From: Schauerella aestuarii
Lineage (GTDB): Bacteria > Pseudomonadota > Gammaproteobacteria > Burkholderiales > Burkholderiaceae_B
Direction: 5' to 3'
NCBI RefSeq assembly: GCF_009866805.1
Contig: NZ_SIZW01000037.1
Span: 62,001-126,000 of the forward strand
Length of the DNA: 64,000 nt
The translations under genes and the position numbers were made by a program. The stretch's first letter is position 1; each line of letters begins with the position of its first letter. A model generated the notes under the pieces. The model had not been told where the DNA came from, ran no database searches, and saw only the letters and a program-made list of their open reading frames with translations. This document shows positions 53,095 through 61,827 of the stretch, one piece after another.

Positions 53095-54462
53095 TCAGAG
53101 CGACGTTAACACGTCGTCCAGCGCACTGATCAGTACGTCTGTATCGGCGCAACTGAAGGTCAGTGGCGGGCGGATCTTCAAGGTATTGGCGTGCATGCCG
53201 GCCGTGCCGGTGAGCACGTGACGCTGCCGCAAACCATTGACCACTCGTGCGGCTGCCTCGGTGGCCGGCGTGCGTTGTGCGCGGTCCTGCACGAGCTCCA
53301 CGCCCACGAACAATCCGGCGCCGCGCACATCGCCGATCAGATCGTGCCGCGCGGCCAGCGCGCGCAATCGGCCGCGCATGTAATGCCCCACGTCGGCAGC
53401 ATTGGCCATCAGCGATTCGCGCTTGACCACATCGAGCACGGCCAACCCGACGGCAGCCGATACCGGATTGCCGCCGAACGTATTGAAGTAGCGTGCCGTG
53501 CGGCCGAACGCCTCGAGCACCTCGGGCCGTGCGGCCACGCCGGCGACCGGATGACCGTTGCCCAACGGCTTGCCCATCGTCGCCAGATCGGGCTTGACGT
53601 CATGCCGCATGAAGCCCCACATCGCATCGCCCGTGCGGCCCAGGCCCGCCTGCACTTCGTCCGCAATGAAAAGCCCGCCGGCCGCATGAATCGCATCGAC
53701 CGCCTCGCGCAAAAAGCCCGCGGGATCGGCGTACACCCCGTCGCTCGAAAAGATCGTATCCACCAGCAGCGCTGCGGGGCGAATGCCGCGCGCCCGCATA
53801 TCGGCAATCGCCTCACGCACACCCTGCGCGAGAGCGGGCCCCACCGCTTCCGGCGTTTGCCGGTAAGTATCGGGGGCCGCCACCGTGCGCACGCTGTCGC
53901 CCAGGGTCACGTATTGACCCAACGACGGCGACGCCTGGGCAATCGACAGCGTGACGCCGTGATAGGCAAACCGCGTCACGATGAGCCCGGTGCCGCCGGT
54001 GTGCGCCTGCGCGATGCGCAACGCCAGATCGTTGGCTTCGCTGCCCGTGCACGTAAACATGACGTGGCCGAATTCGGGCGGATACGTGGCCAGCAAGGCT
54101 TGCGCGTAATCGAGCACGGTGTCGTGCAGATACCGCGTGTGCGTGTTGAGGATGGCGGCCTGCTGCGCCAGTGCGTCGACCACGGCGGGATGGCAATGCC
54201 CCACCGAGGCCACGTTGTTGTAGGCATCCAGATACGGCGTGCCGTGGGCGTCATACATCCACACGCCGCGCGCTCGCGTCAGGTGCACGGGCTCCTCGTA
54301 AAACAACCGATAGGCCGGGCCGAGCAGCCGCTTGCGCCGGGCCACCATCTCGGCCGCATGGGGATCGCCATGCGCCACGCGGGCGGCACCTGCGGCATCG
54401 AACGCAGGTGCGCTCAAGCTCGGGGCGGACGCAGACGAAGAAGAAGCAGGATCGCGAGACAT
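53095..54462 (-). CDS. class III PLP aminotransferase fold, AGXT2L-like phospho-lyase
   Basis: A 455-residue class III aminotransferase-fold enzyme. The PLP lysine is K298 in ATMGKPLGNGHPV and the aspartate in FIADEVQ (D268). Blocks such as YNNVASVGHCHPAVVDAL, ILNTHTRYLHDTVLDYAQ, APDTYR, FNTFGGNPVSAAVGLAVLDV and QDRAQRTPATEAA strongly recall the AGXT2L1/AGXT2L2 group, which splits phosphoethanolamine or 5-phosphohydroxylysine into aldehyde, ammonia and phosphate. The ATG at 54462 follows GGAG; an ATG at 54477 overlapping the upstream stop is the alternative. Together with the kinase gene upstream this predicts a kinase/phospho-lyase pair. Confidence 0.88.
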   Translation of the reverse strand: MSRDPASSSSASAPSLSAPAFDAAGAARVAHGDPHAAEMVARRKRLLGPAYRLFYEEPVHLTRARGVWMYDAHGTPYLDAYNNVASVGHCHPAVVDALAQQAAILNTHTRYLHDTVLDYAQALLATYPPEFGHVMFTCTGSEANDLALRIAQAHTGGTGLIVTRFAYHGVTLSIAQASPSLGQYVTLGDSVRTVAAPDTYRQTPEAVGPALAQGVREAIADMRARGIRPAALLVDTIFSSDGVYADPAGFLREAVDAIHAAGGLFIADEVQAGLGRTGDAMWGFMRHDVKPDLATMGKPLGNGHPVAGVAARPEVLEAFGRTARYFNTFGGNPVSAAVGLAVLDVVKRESLMANAADVGHYMRGRLRALAARHDLIGDVRGAGLFVGVELVQDRAQRTPATEAAARVVNGLRQRHVLTGTAGMHANTLKIRPPLTFSCADTDVLISALDDVLTSL

Positions 54463-54476
54463 GCGTGAAAACTCCA

Positions 54477-55565
54477 TCAAGACAGGTTGCACGCCGCGCG
54501 CAAGACGCGCTGCGCCGTCGCGCGAGGCACCGCATCGCATGCGATCAGCCGCTGCCACGAGATCGCGTTGTTGCGCAAAATATAGTCGGCGTTCTCGGGG
54601 TACCGCGCCGCGCGCCAGCCGCCGATGGCCACCACCATCACCATGCGCGCCATCATCAGATCGAACAGCACGTCGACCTCGGTCGCATCCAGCGGATTGA
54701 CGGCATGATAGGCCGCGACGAATCCGGCGATCGCCGCCACGGGATCGGCGGACGGCGTCAATTGATACGCAGCGGCCACCGCCAGATCGTCGATCAGCGG
54801 GGCATGCACCATATCGCCGAAATCGAGAATGCCCGCAATCGTGTCGTGCGCATCGGGCGCCACCAGCACGTTGTGAATGTTCATGTCGTTATGAATGGGC
54901 TGCGTGCGCAGGCCCGGCAGCGCCGGCTTGGCATGATCGATGAAGCGCGCCAGGCTGCGCGCCGCCAGGGCACGCCGGTCGGGATCGGCGATCGCGCCGA
55001 GCAACGGTTCCACGGCGTCGGCACGTTGAATGTCCCACGGCAGATGCATGTCGCCCGCTGGATGCCGGAAATCGCGCAGGGCGATGTCCAGCCGTGCGAG
55101 CATGCGCGCGAGATTGTGCTGCTGAGCAACGGAACGCTCGGCGGCAGGCCACGGCAACCCGGGCAGATAGCTGAAGAGACGCAACACGCGCGTGCTGCCG
55201 GGTGCCCCCGTCTGCGCGACCGGCGCCAGGGGATCGTCAACGTTCAACGTGGCCTGCGGCAACCCGTCACGCGTGCGCAGCACCCGCTGCACCGGCAGAT
55301 CGGGGTCGACGCGCGCCACGTGCAACAGCGCCTGTGTTTGAAAGTCCGCGATGCGCGCATCTTCTGCGGGATGTGCAAACTTGAGCACATACTCCGCGCC
55401 GCACGCAGTGCGCACATGAAAGTTGCGGTCGCGCTCGCCGCTCAAGCGGGAGAGTTCGCCCGCGATGCCGAAATGGCGCCGGGCCAGGGCCTGCGCCGTA
55501 TCGAGATCGACATCGGGCGACGGCGCGCTCAGCACATCGTCATCGGGTGCATGATCGATCGTCAT
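54477..55565 (-). CDS. APH-family kinase, hydroxylysine-kinase-like
   Basis: A 362-residue kinase of the aminoglycoside phosphotransferase fold. It has the ATP-binding start RDRNFHVRTACGAEYVLKFA (K62), the catalytic loop PIHNDMNIHNVLV (D227) and the metal-binding ILDFGDMV (248-252). The pattern resembles AGPHD1, the GTP-dependent 5-hydroxylysine kinase, more than antibiotic kinases. It is directly followed by the AGXT2L-like gene with a possible TGATG overlap, the pairing expected for phosphorylation then phospho-elimination of an amino alcohol. The actual substrate is unproven. Confidence 0.82.
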   Translation of the reverse strand: MTIDHAPDDDVLSAPSPDVDLDTAQALARRHFGIAGELSRLSGERDRNFHVRTACGAEYVLKFAHPAEDARIADFQTQALLHVARVDPDLPVQRVLRTRDGLPQATLNVDDPLAPVAQTGAPGSTRVLRLFSYLPGLPWPAAERSVAQQHNLARMLARLDIALRDFRHPAGDMHLPWDIQRADAVEPLLGAIADPDRRALAARSLARFIDHAKPALPGLRTQPIHNDMNIHNVLVAPDAHDTIAGILDFGDMVHAPLIDDLAVAAAYQLTPSADPVAAIAGFVAAYHAVNPLDATEVDVLFDLMMARMVMVVAIGGWRAARYPENADYILRNNAISWQRLIACDAVPRATAQRVLRAACNLS

Positions 55566-55575
55566 CGGGCGGCCC

Positions 55576-56604
55576 TCAAGCGCCTAGCGCGAAACCGCGC
55601 AAGGCGCTCGACAGGTTCAACCCCAGATCGTCCGACAAATACCCGCCTTCCTGCACGAGTACCGTCGGCAATCCAAGACGCGCGATTTCGGCGAGCAACG
55701 TCGCGAAGCCGGGGGTCGTGACGGCCAGTCCTTTATAAGGATCGCGCTCATGCGCATCCAGACCCAACGACACGACCAGGGCCCCCGGTGCGAACGCCGC
55801 GATATCGGCACAGCTTTGGCGCAGCACGTCGAGATAACCGGCGTCGCCCGTGCCCAATGCCAACGGGCGGTTGATGTTGTAGCCCAGACCGTCGCCCTCA
55901 CCGCACTCGTGGGCGTGACCGACGAAGAACGGCGTGGTGTAGCGCGGGTCGGCATGCAACGACACGGTGAGCACATCGGCGCGACGATAGAAAATGCCTT
56001 GGGTGCCGTTGCCGTGATGCACATCGATATCGAGGATCGCCACACGGTCGTGCGCGGCCCGCAGATACTGCGCGGCGATCGCGGCATTGTTCAGATAGCA
56101 AAAGCCATTGGCGCGATCCGGATACGCATGATGCCCCGGCGGGCGGCACAACGCATAGGCGGCACGTTCGCCGTCGAGCACCAATTGCGCGGCATGACAT
56201 GCCGTGTGCGCTGCAAAGGCCGCGGCCTCCCACGTGCCCGCGCCGATCGGGCAGGCCATGTCGCCTAGATGAAACCCGGCCTGACCGACGATGCTCTCGG
56301 GATAGGTATAGGGCTGGCCGGGAAACGGATGCACGTTGCCGACCACTTCGGGGCCTGCACCGTCGAGTTCGCGCCAGCGCGCGTAAGCCGTTTCAAGAAA
56401 GCGCAGATACAGCGGCGTATGCACGGCAGCGCGGGGGCCGCCCCCGAAATCGTCGGGAGCCACGATGCTGTGCCCGTCACGCTCGACAGCCGCCAGCAGG
56501 CGGGCGGCGCGTTCGGGCTGCTCGTTGCTGCGGCGCACTTGCCCGCGAACGACGAAGAATTGCGGGTCATGGATGGCGTGCCGGTCGCTGTAGACGACTT
56601 TCAT
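55576..56604 (-). CDS. histone deacetylase-fold amidohydrolase (acetylpolyamine amidohydrolase-like)
   Basis: A 342-residue zinc-dependent deacetylase-fold enzyme. Active-site features are RPPGHHAYPDRANGFCYLNN (tandem histidines), the zinc ligands in ILDIDVHHGNGTQ and later LGLDAHERDP, and the tyrosine in VQEGGYLSDD. It resembles bacterial acetylpolyamine amidohydrolases. The start at 56604 overlaps the stop of the GntR gene (ATGA) and is preceded by GGGGAG. Placed before a kinase and phospho-lyase, it may remove an acyl group from an amine or modified lysine before phosphorylation; that order is inference. Confidence 0.9.
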   Translation of the reverse strand: MKVVYSDRHAIHDPQFFVVRGQVRRSNEQPERAARLLAAVERDGHSIVAPDDFGGGPRAAVHTPLYLRFLETAYARWRELDGAGPEVVGNVHPFPGQPYTYPESIVGQAGFHLGDMACPIGAGTWEAAAFAAHTACHAAQLVLDGERAAYALCRPPGHHAYPDRANGFCYLNNAAIAAQYLRAAHDRVAILDIDVHHGNGTQGIFYRRADVLTVSLHADPRYTTPFFVGHAHECGEGDGLGYNINRPLALGTGDAGYLDVLRQSCADIAAFAPGALVVSLGLDAHERDPYKGLAVTTPGFATLLAEIARLGLPTVLVQEGGYLSDDLGLNLSSALRGFALGA

Positions 56605-57326
56605 CTGCGTGGTGCTCCCCTCTTGGGTTCGGGCGCAGTCCCATGCTGCGACACGAACAGGTTGCGAACGTGCTGCCAGGCATCGTCCAGGTGAACTTTC
56701 ATGCACGCCATCGCGGCCGGCGCATCACGCGCCAGGAGGGCCGCGAGAATGGGTTCGTGCGTGCCCGCGACCTTTTCCGGGTCGTGATAGACGTTATCGA
56801 TCAGCGAGATGATCATCCGCATCTCGGTTTGCGTGCTGGAAAACAGGCGCAGCAGGTAATCGTTGCCGGAGAGTTCGCACAGCATCGTGTGAAAACTCAG
56901 ATCCAGTTCGATGCGGGCATGCTGCTGCAGATCGTTCGCCTCGGTCACCATGCGCGCGAGCAGCGCCTCGAGCCGCTTGAAGCCGGCCGCGTCGCCGTTG
57001 CGGCAGGCCGCTTCGATCGCCGTGAGCTCCAGGCTCAGGCGCACCTGAAACAGGTCGTCGATTTCCTTGACGGTGATTTCTCGCACGAAGAATCCGCGCC
57101 GCGGACGCGCGATCAGGATGCCCTGGCGCTCGAGCCGGCGGGCCGCTTCGCGGACCGGGGCGCGGCTGATCGACATCTGGCGCGCGATCTCGGCTTCGAC
57201 CACTCGGCTGCCCTGCGGCAACCGGCCTTCGACGATGGCTTGCGTGAGCCGCGCCTCGACCACGCCCACCAAGTCGGGCATGTCGATGGATTCAAAGGCG
57301 CTGGCGGCTTTAGTCATGGCATTCAT
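56601..57326 (-). CDS. GntR family regulator, FCD type
   Basis: A 241-residue GntR/FCD regulator. Winged helix at about 18-85 (VEARLTQAIVEGRLPQGSRV, ARQMSISRAPVREAARRLER, RPRRGFFVRE); the FCD domain includes FQVRLSLE, DLSFHTMLCELSGNDYL and GTHEPILAALLARD. It heads the deacetylase/kinase/phospho-lyase operon and overlaps its second gene by four bases. A perfect 14-base palindrome lies 104 bases upstream, in the space shared with the divergent aldolase/ABC operon, so it may control both. Confidence 0.92.
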   Translation of the reverse strand: MNAMTKAASAFESIDMPDLVGVVEARLTQAIVEGRLPQGSRVVEAEIARQMSISRAPVREAARRLERQGILIARPRRGFFVREITVKEIDDLFQVRLSLELTAIEAACRNGDAAGFKRLEALLARMVTEANDLQQHARIELDLSFHTMLCELSGNDYLLRLFSSTQTEMRMIISLIDNVYHDPEKVAGTHEPILAALLARDAPAAMACMKVHLDDAWQHVRNLFVSQHGTAPEPKRGAPRR

Positions 57327-57429
57327 TTACACAATCTCTGTCTCTGCGCGGCGCTTTTCGGACCGATCCCGAGCGCTTGGGCGCGCTTTATAGCACCGCG
57401 TTGTGGACGAGCATATCAGTAGTACTGCT

Positions 57430-57443
57430 AACTGTCGACAGTT
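57430..57443. promoter_or_regulatory. candidate GntR operator between two divergent operons
   Basis: AACTGTCGACAGTT is a perfect 14-base palindrome, 104 bases from the GntR start and 74 bases from the aldolase start. Its TGT-N2-ACA centre fits an FCD-GntR dimer site. Confidence 0.65.
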
Positions 57444-57516
57444 GACGATCGACTTATGATGGGTCTACTCGCAGGCTATTCCTGCCTCGCGGCTATCGAC
57501 ACGAAGGACGTTCTTC

Positions 57517-58302
57517 ATGGTCAGTGCTCACGCAGTCGCCGTCCCGCCCAACATGACGGAAACCGAGTGGCGAATCCGCCAGGATCTCGCCGCCGCCTAT
57601 CGCCTCATCGCCCATTTCGGCATGGACGACAGCATCTACACCCACATCTCGGCGCGCGTGGATGGCGAGGAAGGCGCGTTTCTCATCAACCCCTACGGCC
57701 ATCTCTTTCGCGACATCACCGCCTCGTCGCTGGTCAAGGTGGGCTTCGACGGCCAGCCGTTGCAAGATTCCCCCTACGACATCAACCCTGCCGGCTTCAC
57801 CATTCACAGTGCCATCCACATGGCCAGGCCCGATATCGCCTGCGTGCTGCACACTCACACGGTGGCGGGCGTGGCCGTGTCGTCGCTGGCGTGCGGTCTG
57901 CAACCGGTGAATCAATGGGCGCTGCAGTTCTACAACCGCGTGGCGTACCACGAGTACGAAGGCATCGCCCTGGATCACGGCGAGCGTGAACGACTGGTCG
58001 CCGATCTGGGCGAGCACCCGGTGATGATTCTGCGCAACCACGGGTTGCTCACCACCGGCTTTTCGGTATCGCAGGCCTTCATCTACATGCTCAATCTGGA
58101 TCGCGCCTGCCGCGTGCAACTGGCCATTCAGAGCAGCGGCCAGGCCGTGCATCCGGTCAGCGAAGCCGTCAGCGAACACACCGCCCGGCAATACGCCAGC
58201 GGCGAGAGCAATCGCCTGGCGCAAGGCAATCCCGATTCGCGTGAATGGCGCGCCTTGCTGCGCCTGCTCGACCCCGTCGTGCCCACGTCCTTCCGCAGTT
58301 GA
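57517..58302 (+). CDS. class II aldolase/adducin family protein (paralogue)
   Basis: A 261-residue class II aldolase-fold protein. The metal-ligand segment is LHTHTVAGVAV and the later LRNHGLLTTG is conserved. It shares long blocks with the protein at 210-974 (YEGIALD, RLVADLGEH, EHTARQ), marking recent paralogy. GAAGGA precedes the ATG. It is the first gene of a plus-strand operon with a dipeptide-type ABC importer and a D-2-hydroxyacid dehydrogenase, and is divergent from the GntR-led operon. The substrate is unknown. Confidence 0.9.
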   Translation: MVSAHAVAVPPNMTETEWRIRQDLAAAYRLIAHFGMDDSIYTHISARVDGEEGAFLINPYGHLFRDITASSLVKVGFDGQPLQDSPYDINPAGFTIHSAIHMARPDIACVLHTHTVAGVAVSSLACGLQPVNQWALQFYNRVAYHEYEGIALDHGERERLVADLGEHPVMILRNHGLLTTGFSVSQAFIYMLNLDRACRVQLAIQSSGQAVHPVSEAVSEHTARQYASGESNRLAQGNPDSREWRALLRLLDPVVPTSFRS

Positions 58303-58336
58303 TTCGCCTCACCCCATCCATCACCAGGAGCATTTC

Positions 58337-59902
58337 ATGAACCGTCGCGACTTTATGATCGCCGGCGCCGCCACCGCCGGTTGGTGGAGCGTCAGCGCCG
58401 CATTGCCCACATGGGCCGCAGCCTCCAAGAAAGGCGTGCTGAACATCGCCGTTCAACCTGAACCTCCCGGTCTGATGCTGGGCATCATCCAGAACGGCCC
58501 CACGCAGATGGTGTCGGGCAACATCTACGAAAGCCTGCTGCGGTACGACGAGAAGCTCGAGCCGATGCCGAACCTCGCAACTTCCTGGACCGTGAACGAA
58601 GGCGCCACCGTTTATACGTTCAAGCTCAAGGAAGGCGTGCTTTGGCATGACGGCAAGCCGTTTACCGCGCAAGACGTGGTATTCAGCGTCGATGTGTTCT
58701 TGCGCAAGACCCATGCGCGCCTGCGCGCCAGCCTCGCGTACGTGAGCACCATCAAGGCGCTCGACGACCACACGGTCGAGTTCACGTTGAAAGAGCCCTT
58801 CGGCCCGTTCATGGGCCTCTTCGAAAGCGGCACCATGCCGATGATTCCGCGCCATATCTACGAAGGCACGGACTTCATGACCAACCCGGCCAACAACACC
58901 CCGGTCGGCACGGGTCCCTATAAATTCAAGGAATGGCGCCGCGGCTCGTTCATTCACCTCGTGCGCAACGATCAATACCACGACAAGCAACTGCCGAATG
59001 TAGACACGGTGTACTTCCACATCATTCCGGATGCTGCCTCGCGCGCCGCGGCCTTCGAATCGGGCAAGATCGATGTACTGCCGGGCGGCACGGTCGAGTA
59101 TTTCGATATCGAACGCTTGAAAGCCCTGCCCAATGTGTCCATCACCACCAAGGGCTGGGAATTCTTCGGTCCCCATTCGTTCATGTGGATCAACAACCGC
59201 AACGGCGTGCTGAAAGACGTGAAGATGCGGCAAGCGATCATGTATGCGCTCAATCGCGAATCGATGCGCGATATCGCCTGGCAAGGATTCGGCAAAGTGG
59301 CCACCGGCCCCTTCAACAGCAGCGTGCGTTATTACACGGATAACGTCACCAAGTACAAGCAAGACATCCCGCGCGCCAAGAAACTCGCTGCCGAAGCCGG
59401 CTACAAAGGCGAAACGTTGCGCCTGTTGCCCCTGCCTTACGGCGAGACCTGGCAACGCTTTGCCGAGATCGTGCGCCAGAACCTGGCCGCTGCCGGCATC
59501 AAGGTCGATCTGGTCGCCACCGACGTGGCCGGCTGGAACGAGAAAGTGGCCAACTGGGATTACGACCTGGCGTTTACTTACCTGTACGAGTACGGCGATG
59601 CAGCGCTTGGCGTGAGCCGCAACTACCTCAGCACCTCGATCGAGAAAGGCTCGGCCTGGAACAACGTCGAAGGCTACAGCAACCCGAAGGTCGACGATCT
59701 CTTCAAACGCGGGGCGGGTGAGCCCGATCCGGAAAAGCGCCGCGCGATCTACGAAGAAGTGCAGCGCATCATCGTCGACGAGGTTCCGGTGGCCTGGCTG
59801 CTGGAACTGCAGTTCCCGACGATCTATCGCAGCAACATCAAGAACCTGGTCAATTCGGGTATCGGCTTGAACGACAGTCTGGCCCGCGCCACGATCGAGT
59901 AA
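58337..59902 (+). CDS. dipeptide-type ABC transporter, periplasmic substrate-binding protein
   Basis: A 521-residue family 5 solute-binding protein. The leader NRRDFMIAGAATAGWWSV looks like a twin-arginine signal, unlike the Sec leader of the receptor at 7096. The mature part has NIYESLLRYDEKLEPMPNLA, LKEGVLWHDGKPFTAQDVVF, GTGPYKFKEW and DVKMRQAIMYALNRESM. AGGAG precedes the ATG at 58337. A 12-base hairpin follows it before the permease gene. Ligand unknown; peptide or peptide-like by family. Confidence 0.94.
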   Translation: MNRRDFMIAGAATAGWWSVSAALPTWAAASKKGVLNIAVQPEPPGLMLGIIQNGPTQMVSGNIYESLLRYDEKLEPMPNLATSWTVNEGATVYTFKLKEGVLWHDGKPFTAQDVVFSVDVFLRKTHARLRASLAYVSTIKALDDHTVEFTLKEPFGPFMGLFESGTMPMIPRHIYEGTDFMTNPANNTPVGTGPYKFKEWRRGSFIHLVRNDQYHDKQLPNVDTVYFHIIPDAASRAAAFESGKIDVLPGGTVEYFDIERLKALPNVSITTKGWEFFGPHSFMWINNRNGVLKDVKMRQAIMYALNRESMRDIAWQGFGKVATGPFNSSVRYYTDNVTKYKQDIPRAKKLAAEAGYKGETLRLLPLPYGETWQRFAEIVRQNLAAAGIKVDLVATDVAGWNEKVANWDYDLAFTYLYEYGDAALGVSRNYLSTSIEKGSAWNNVEGYSNPKVDDLFKRGAGEPDPEKRRAIYEEVQRIIVDEVPVAWLLELQFPTIYRSNIKNLVNSGIGLNDSLARATIE

Positions 59903-59911
59903 CGCCAAGAG

Positions 59912-59938
59912 GGCACACGCCTGCGCCAGGCGTGTGCC
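59912..59938 (+). terminator. attenuator hairpin between receptor and permease genes
   Basis: GGCACACGCCTG and CAGGCGTGTGCC form a 12-base perfect stem around a CGC loop, nine bases after the receptor stop. No T-run follows, so it may act by stabilising the receptor mRNA end rather than by strong termination. Either way it would favour receptor over permease expression. Confidence 0.7.
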
Positions 59939-60010
59939 GAGGCGGCCGGTGCCTATCGTGCGCCGGTCGCCGGCAGGCCGCCAGCCTGCCGCGCATCAAG
60001 GGGAACCACA

Positions 60011-60985
60011 ATGAAAAGACTCGTGTTCGTGCTGCGCCGGATCCTGCAAGGCATCTGTGTGCTGCTGCTGATCGCGGTAATCAATTTTCTGCTGATCCGC
60101 GCCGCGCCCGGCGATCCCGCCTCCGTGATGGCGGGCGAAGCCGGCGCCTCGGATCAGATCTTCGTGCAGCAACTGCGCGAACGTTTCGGCCTCGATAAAC
60201 CCGTGCCACAGCAACTGGCAACCTACCTGGGGCACGTGATCCAGCTGGATCCGGGGCAATCGTACCGGCAGCAGCGGCCCGTGATGGATCTCATCGCCGA
60301 ACGCCTGCCCGCCACGCTGCTGCTCACGCTCACCGCCTTCGTCATCGCCCTCACCTTGGGGGTGGCGCTTGGCGCCTGGGCCAGTGCGCGCGCCGGCACC
60401 TGGGTCGACAGTCTGGTCAGTACGTTCTCGATGCTGTTCTACGCCACACCGCTGTTCTGGCTGGCGCTGATGGGGGTGCTGCTGTTTTCGGTCAAGCTGG
60501 AATGGTTTCCCGGCTTCGGCTACGAAACCGTGGGCTCGGGCTTTACCGGGTTGAGACGCGCAGCCGATATCGCCAACCATCTCGTGCTGCCCGCAGCCAC
60601 CTTGGCGCTTTTCTACATGACGGTGTATGCCCGCATGACGCGCACATCCATGCTCGAAGTGGCGCAAATGGATTTCATCAAGACGGCGCGCGCCAAAGGC
60701 GTCCATCCCCGCCGCATTCAACGCCGGCACATCCTGCGCAATGCGCTCTTGCCCGTGATCACGCTGGCCGGCATCCAGGCCGGCGCCATGGTGGGCGGCG
60801 CCGTGTTGGCCGAAACCGTATTTGCATGGCCCGGCATCGGCCGCCTGATGTTCGATGCGCTGGTGCAGCGCGACTACAACCTGCTGTTGGGCACGTTCCT
60901 GGTCACCGCCGCGCTGGCCGTGGCCTTCAACGTGGTCACGGACTTCCTCTACACGCTCGCCGACCCGAGGATCGAACTGCAATGA
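60011..60985 (+). CDS. dipeptide-type ABC transporter permease (DppB type)
   Basis: A 324-residue permease. The first helix VLRRILQGICVLLLIAVINF is followed by LIRAAPGDPASVMAGE; the EAA loop is KTARAKGVHPRRIQRRHILR; the tail is TDFLYTLADPRIELQ. Its stop overlaps the start of the DppC-type gene (ATGA). Functions as half of the transmembrane channel of this importer. Confidence 0.95.
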   Translation: MKRLVFVLRRILQGICVLLLIAVINFLLIRAAPGDPASVMAGEAGASDQIFVQQLRERFGLDKPVPQQLATYLGHVIQLDPGQSYRQQRPVMDLIAERLPATLLLTLTAFVIALTLGVALGAWASARAGTWVDSLVSTFSMLFYATPLFWLALMGVLLFSVKLEWFPGFGYETVGSGFTGLRRAADIANHLVLPAATLALFYMTVYARMTRTSMLEVAQMDFIKTARAKGVHPRRIQRRHILRNALLPVITLAGIQAGAMVGGAVLAETVFAWPGIGRLMFDALVQRDYNLLLGTFLVTAALAVAFNVVTDFLYTLADPRIELQ

Positions 60986-61827
60986 ACAATGGATTCTGGC
61001 GGCGTTTTCGCCGCAACAAAGGTGCGGTCGCCGGCCTCGTGCTGATCGCCATCGTCATCGTCGTCGCCGGGTGCGCCCCGTTCGTGTCGAGCAGCGATCC
61101 CTGGGCGATGGTGCAACGGCCCTTCATGCCGCCGATGGGAACGTCCGGCTTCCTGTTCGGCACCGATACGATGGGCCGCGACATTGGCGTCGGCCTGGCG
61201 TGGGGCGCGCGCATCTCGCTTCTGATCGGGCTGGTCTCCACCCTCGCGGGACTGCTGCTGGGCGTGTCGATCGGCGCCGTCGCCGGTTACTACGGCGGCT
61301 GGGTCGATACCGGCCTGATGCGCTTTACCGAGCTCTTTCAGGCTATTCCCAGCTTTGCGCTGGCCATCGTGCTGGTGGCGATCTTCCAACCCTCCGTGGG
61401 CTCCATCGTGGCGTCGATCGCATTGGTTTCGTGGCCGCCCGTTGCACGCCTGGTGCGTGGCGAGTTCCTCACCTTGCGGCATCGCGACTTCGTGCATGCC
61501 GCCCATCTGGCCGGCGAATCCAATCTGCGCATCATCATCACGCAGATCCTGCCCAACGCCGCCGCCCCCATCGTGGTGATGGGATCGTTGATGGTGGCCA
61601 CCGCCATCCTGCTCGAATCGTCCTTGAGTTTCATGGGCCTGGGCGATCCCAACGTGATGAGCTGGGGCTACATGATCGGCGCGGCCCGCACCTCGTTGCG
61701 GCAAGCGTGGTGGATCAGCGTATTCCCGGGCCTGGCGATCCTGCTTACCGTGCTGGCGCTCAATCTGGTGGGCGAAGGCCTGAGCGATGGCTTGAACACC
61801 CGCCTCGATGCAAGGAGCCGCGCATGA
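60982..61827 (+). CDS. dipeptide-type ABC transporter permease (DppC type)
   Basis: A 281-residue permease with the DppC pattern: basic start FWRRFRRNKGAVAGLVLIAI, FLFGTDTMGRDIGVGLAWGA, the EAA loop HAAHLAGESNLRIIITQILP, and the C-terminal NLVGEGLSDGLNTRLD. The ATG overlaps the preceding stop, and its own stop overlaps the ATPase start (ATGA), so the three proteins are translationally coupled. Confidence 0.95.
   Translation: MNNGFWRRFRRNKGAVAGLVLIAIVIVVAGCAPFVSSSDPWAMVQRPFMPPMGTSGFLFGTDTMGRDIGVGLAWGARISLLIGLVSTLAGLLLGVSIGAVAGYYGGWVDTGLMRFTELFQAIPSFALAIVLVAIFQPSVGSIVASIALVSWPPVARLVRGEFLTLRHRDFVHAAHLAGESNLRIIITQILPNAAAPIVVMGSLMVATAILLESSLSFMGLGDPNVMSWGYMIGAARTSLRQAWWISVFPGLAILLTVLALNLVGEGLSDGLNTRLDARSRA

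Noticed and set aside
54477-55565. Aminoglycoside resistance gene
   Set aside because: The APH fold is shared, but the RNFHV and DFGDM features and operon partner point to a metabolic kinase; no resistance context or mobile element is present.
55576-56604. Histone deacetylase as a sign of eukaryotic DNA or recent transfer
   Set aside because: Deacetylase-fold acetylpolyamine amidohydrolases are common in bacteria, and base composition and codon use match the neighbours.
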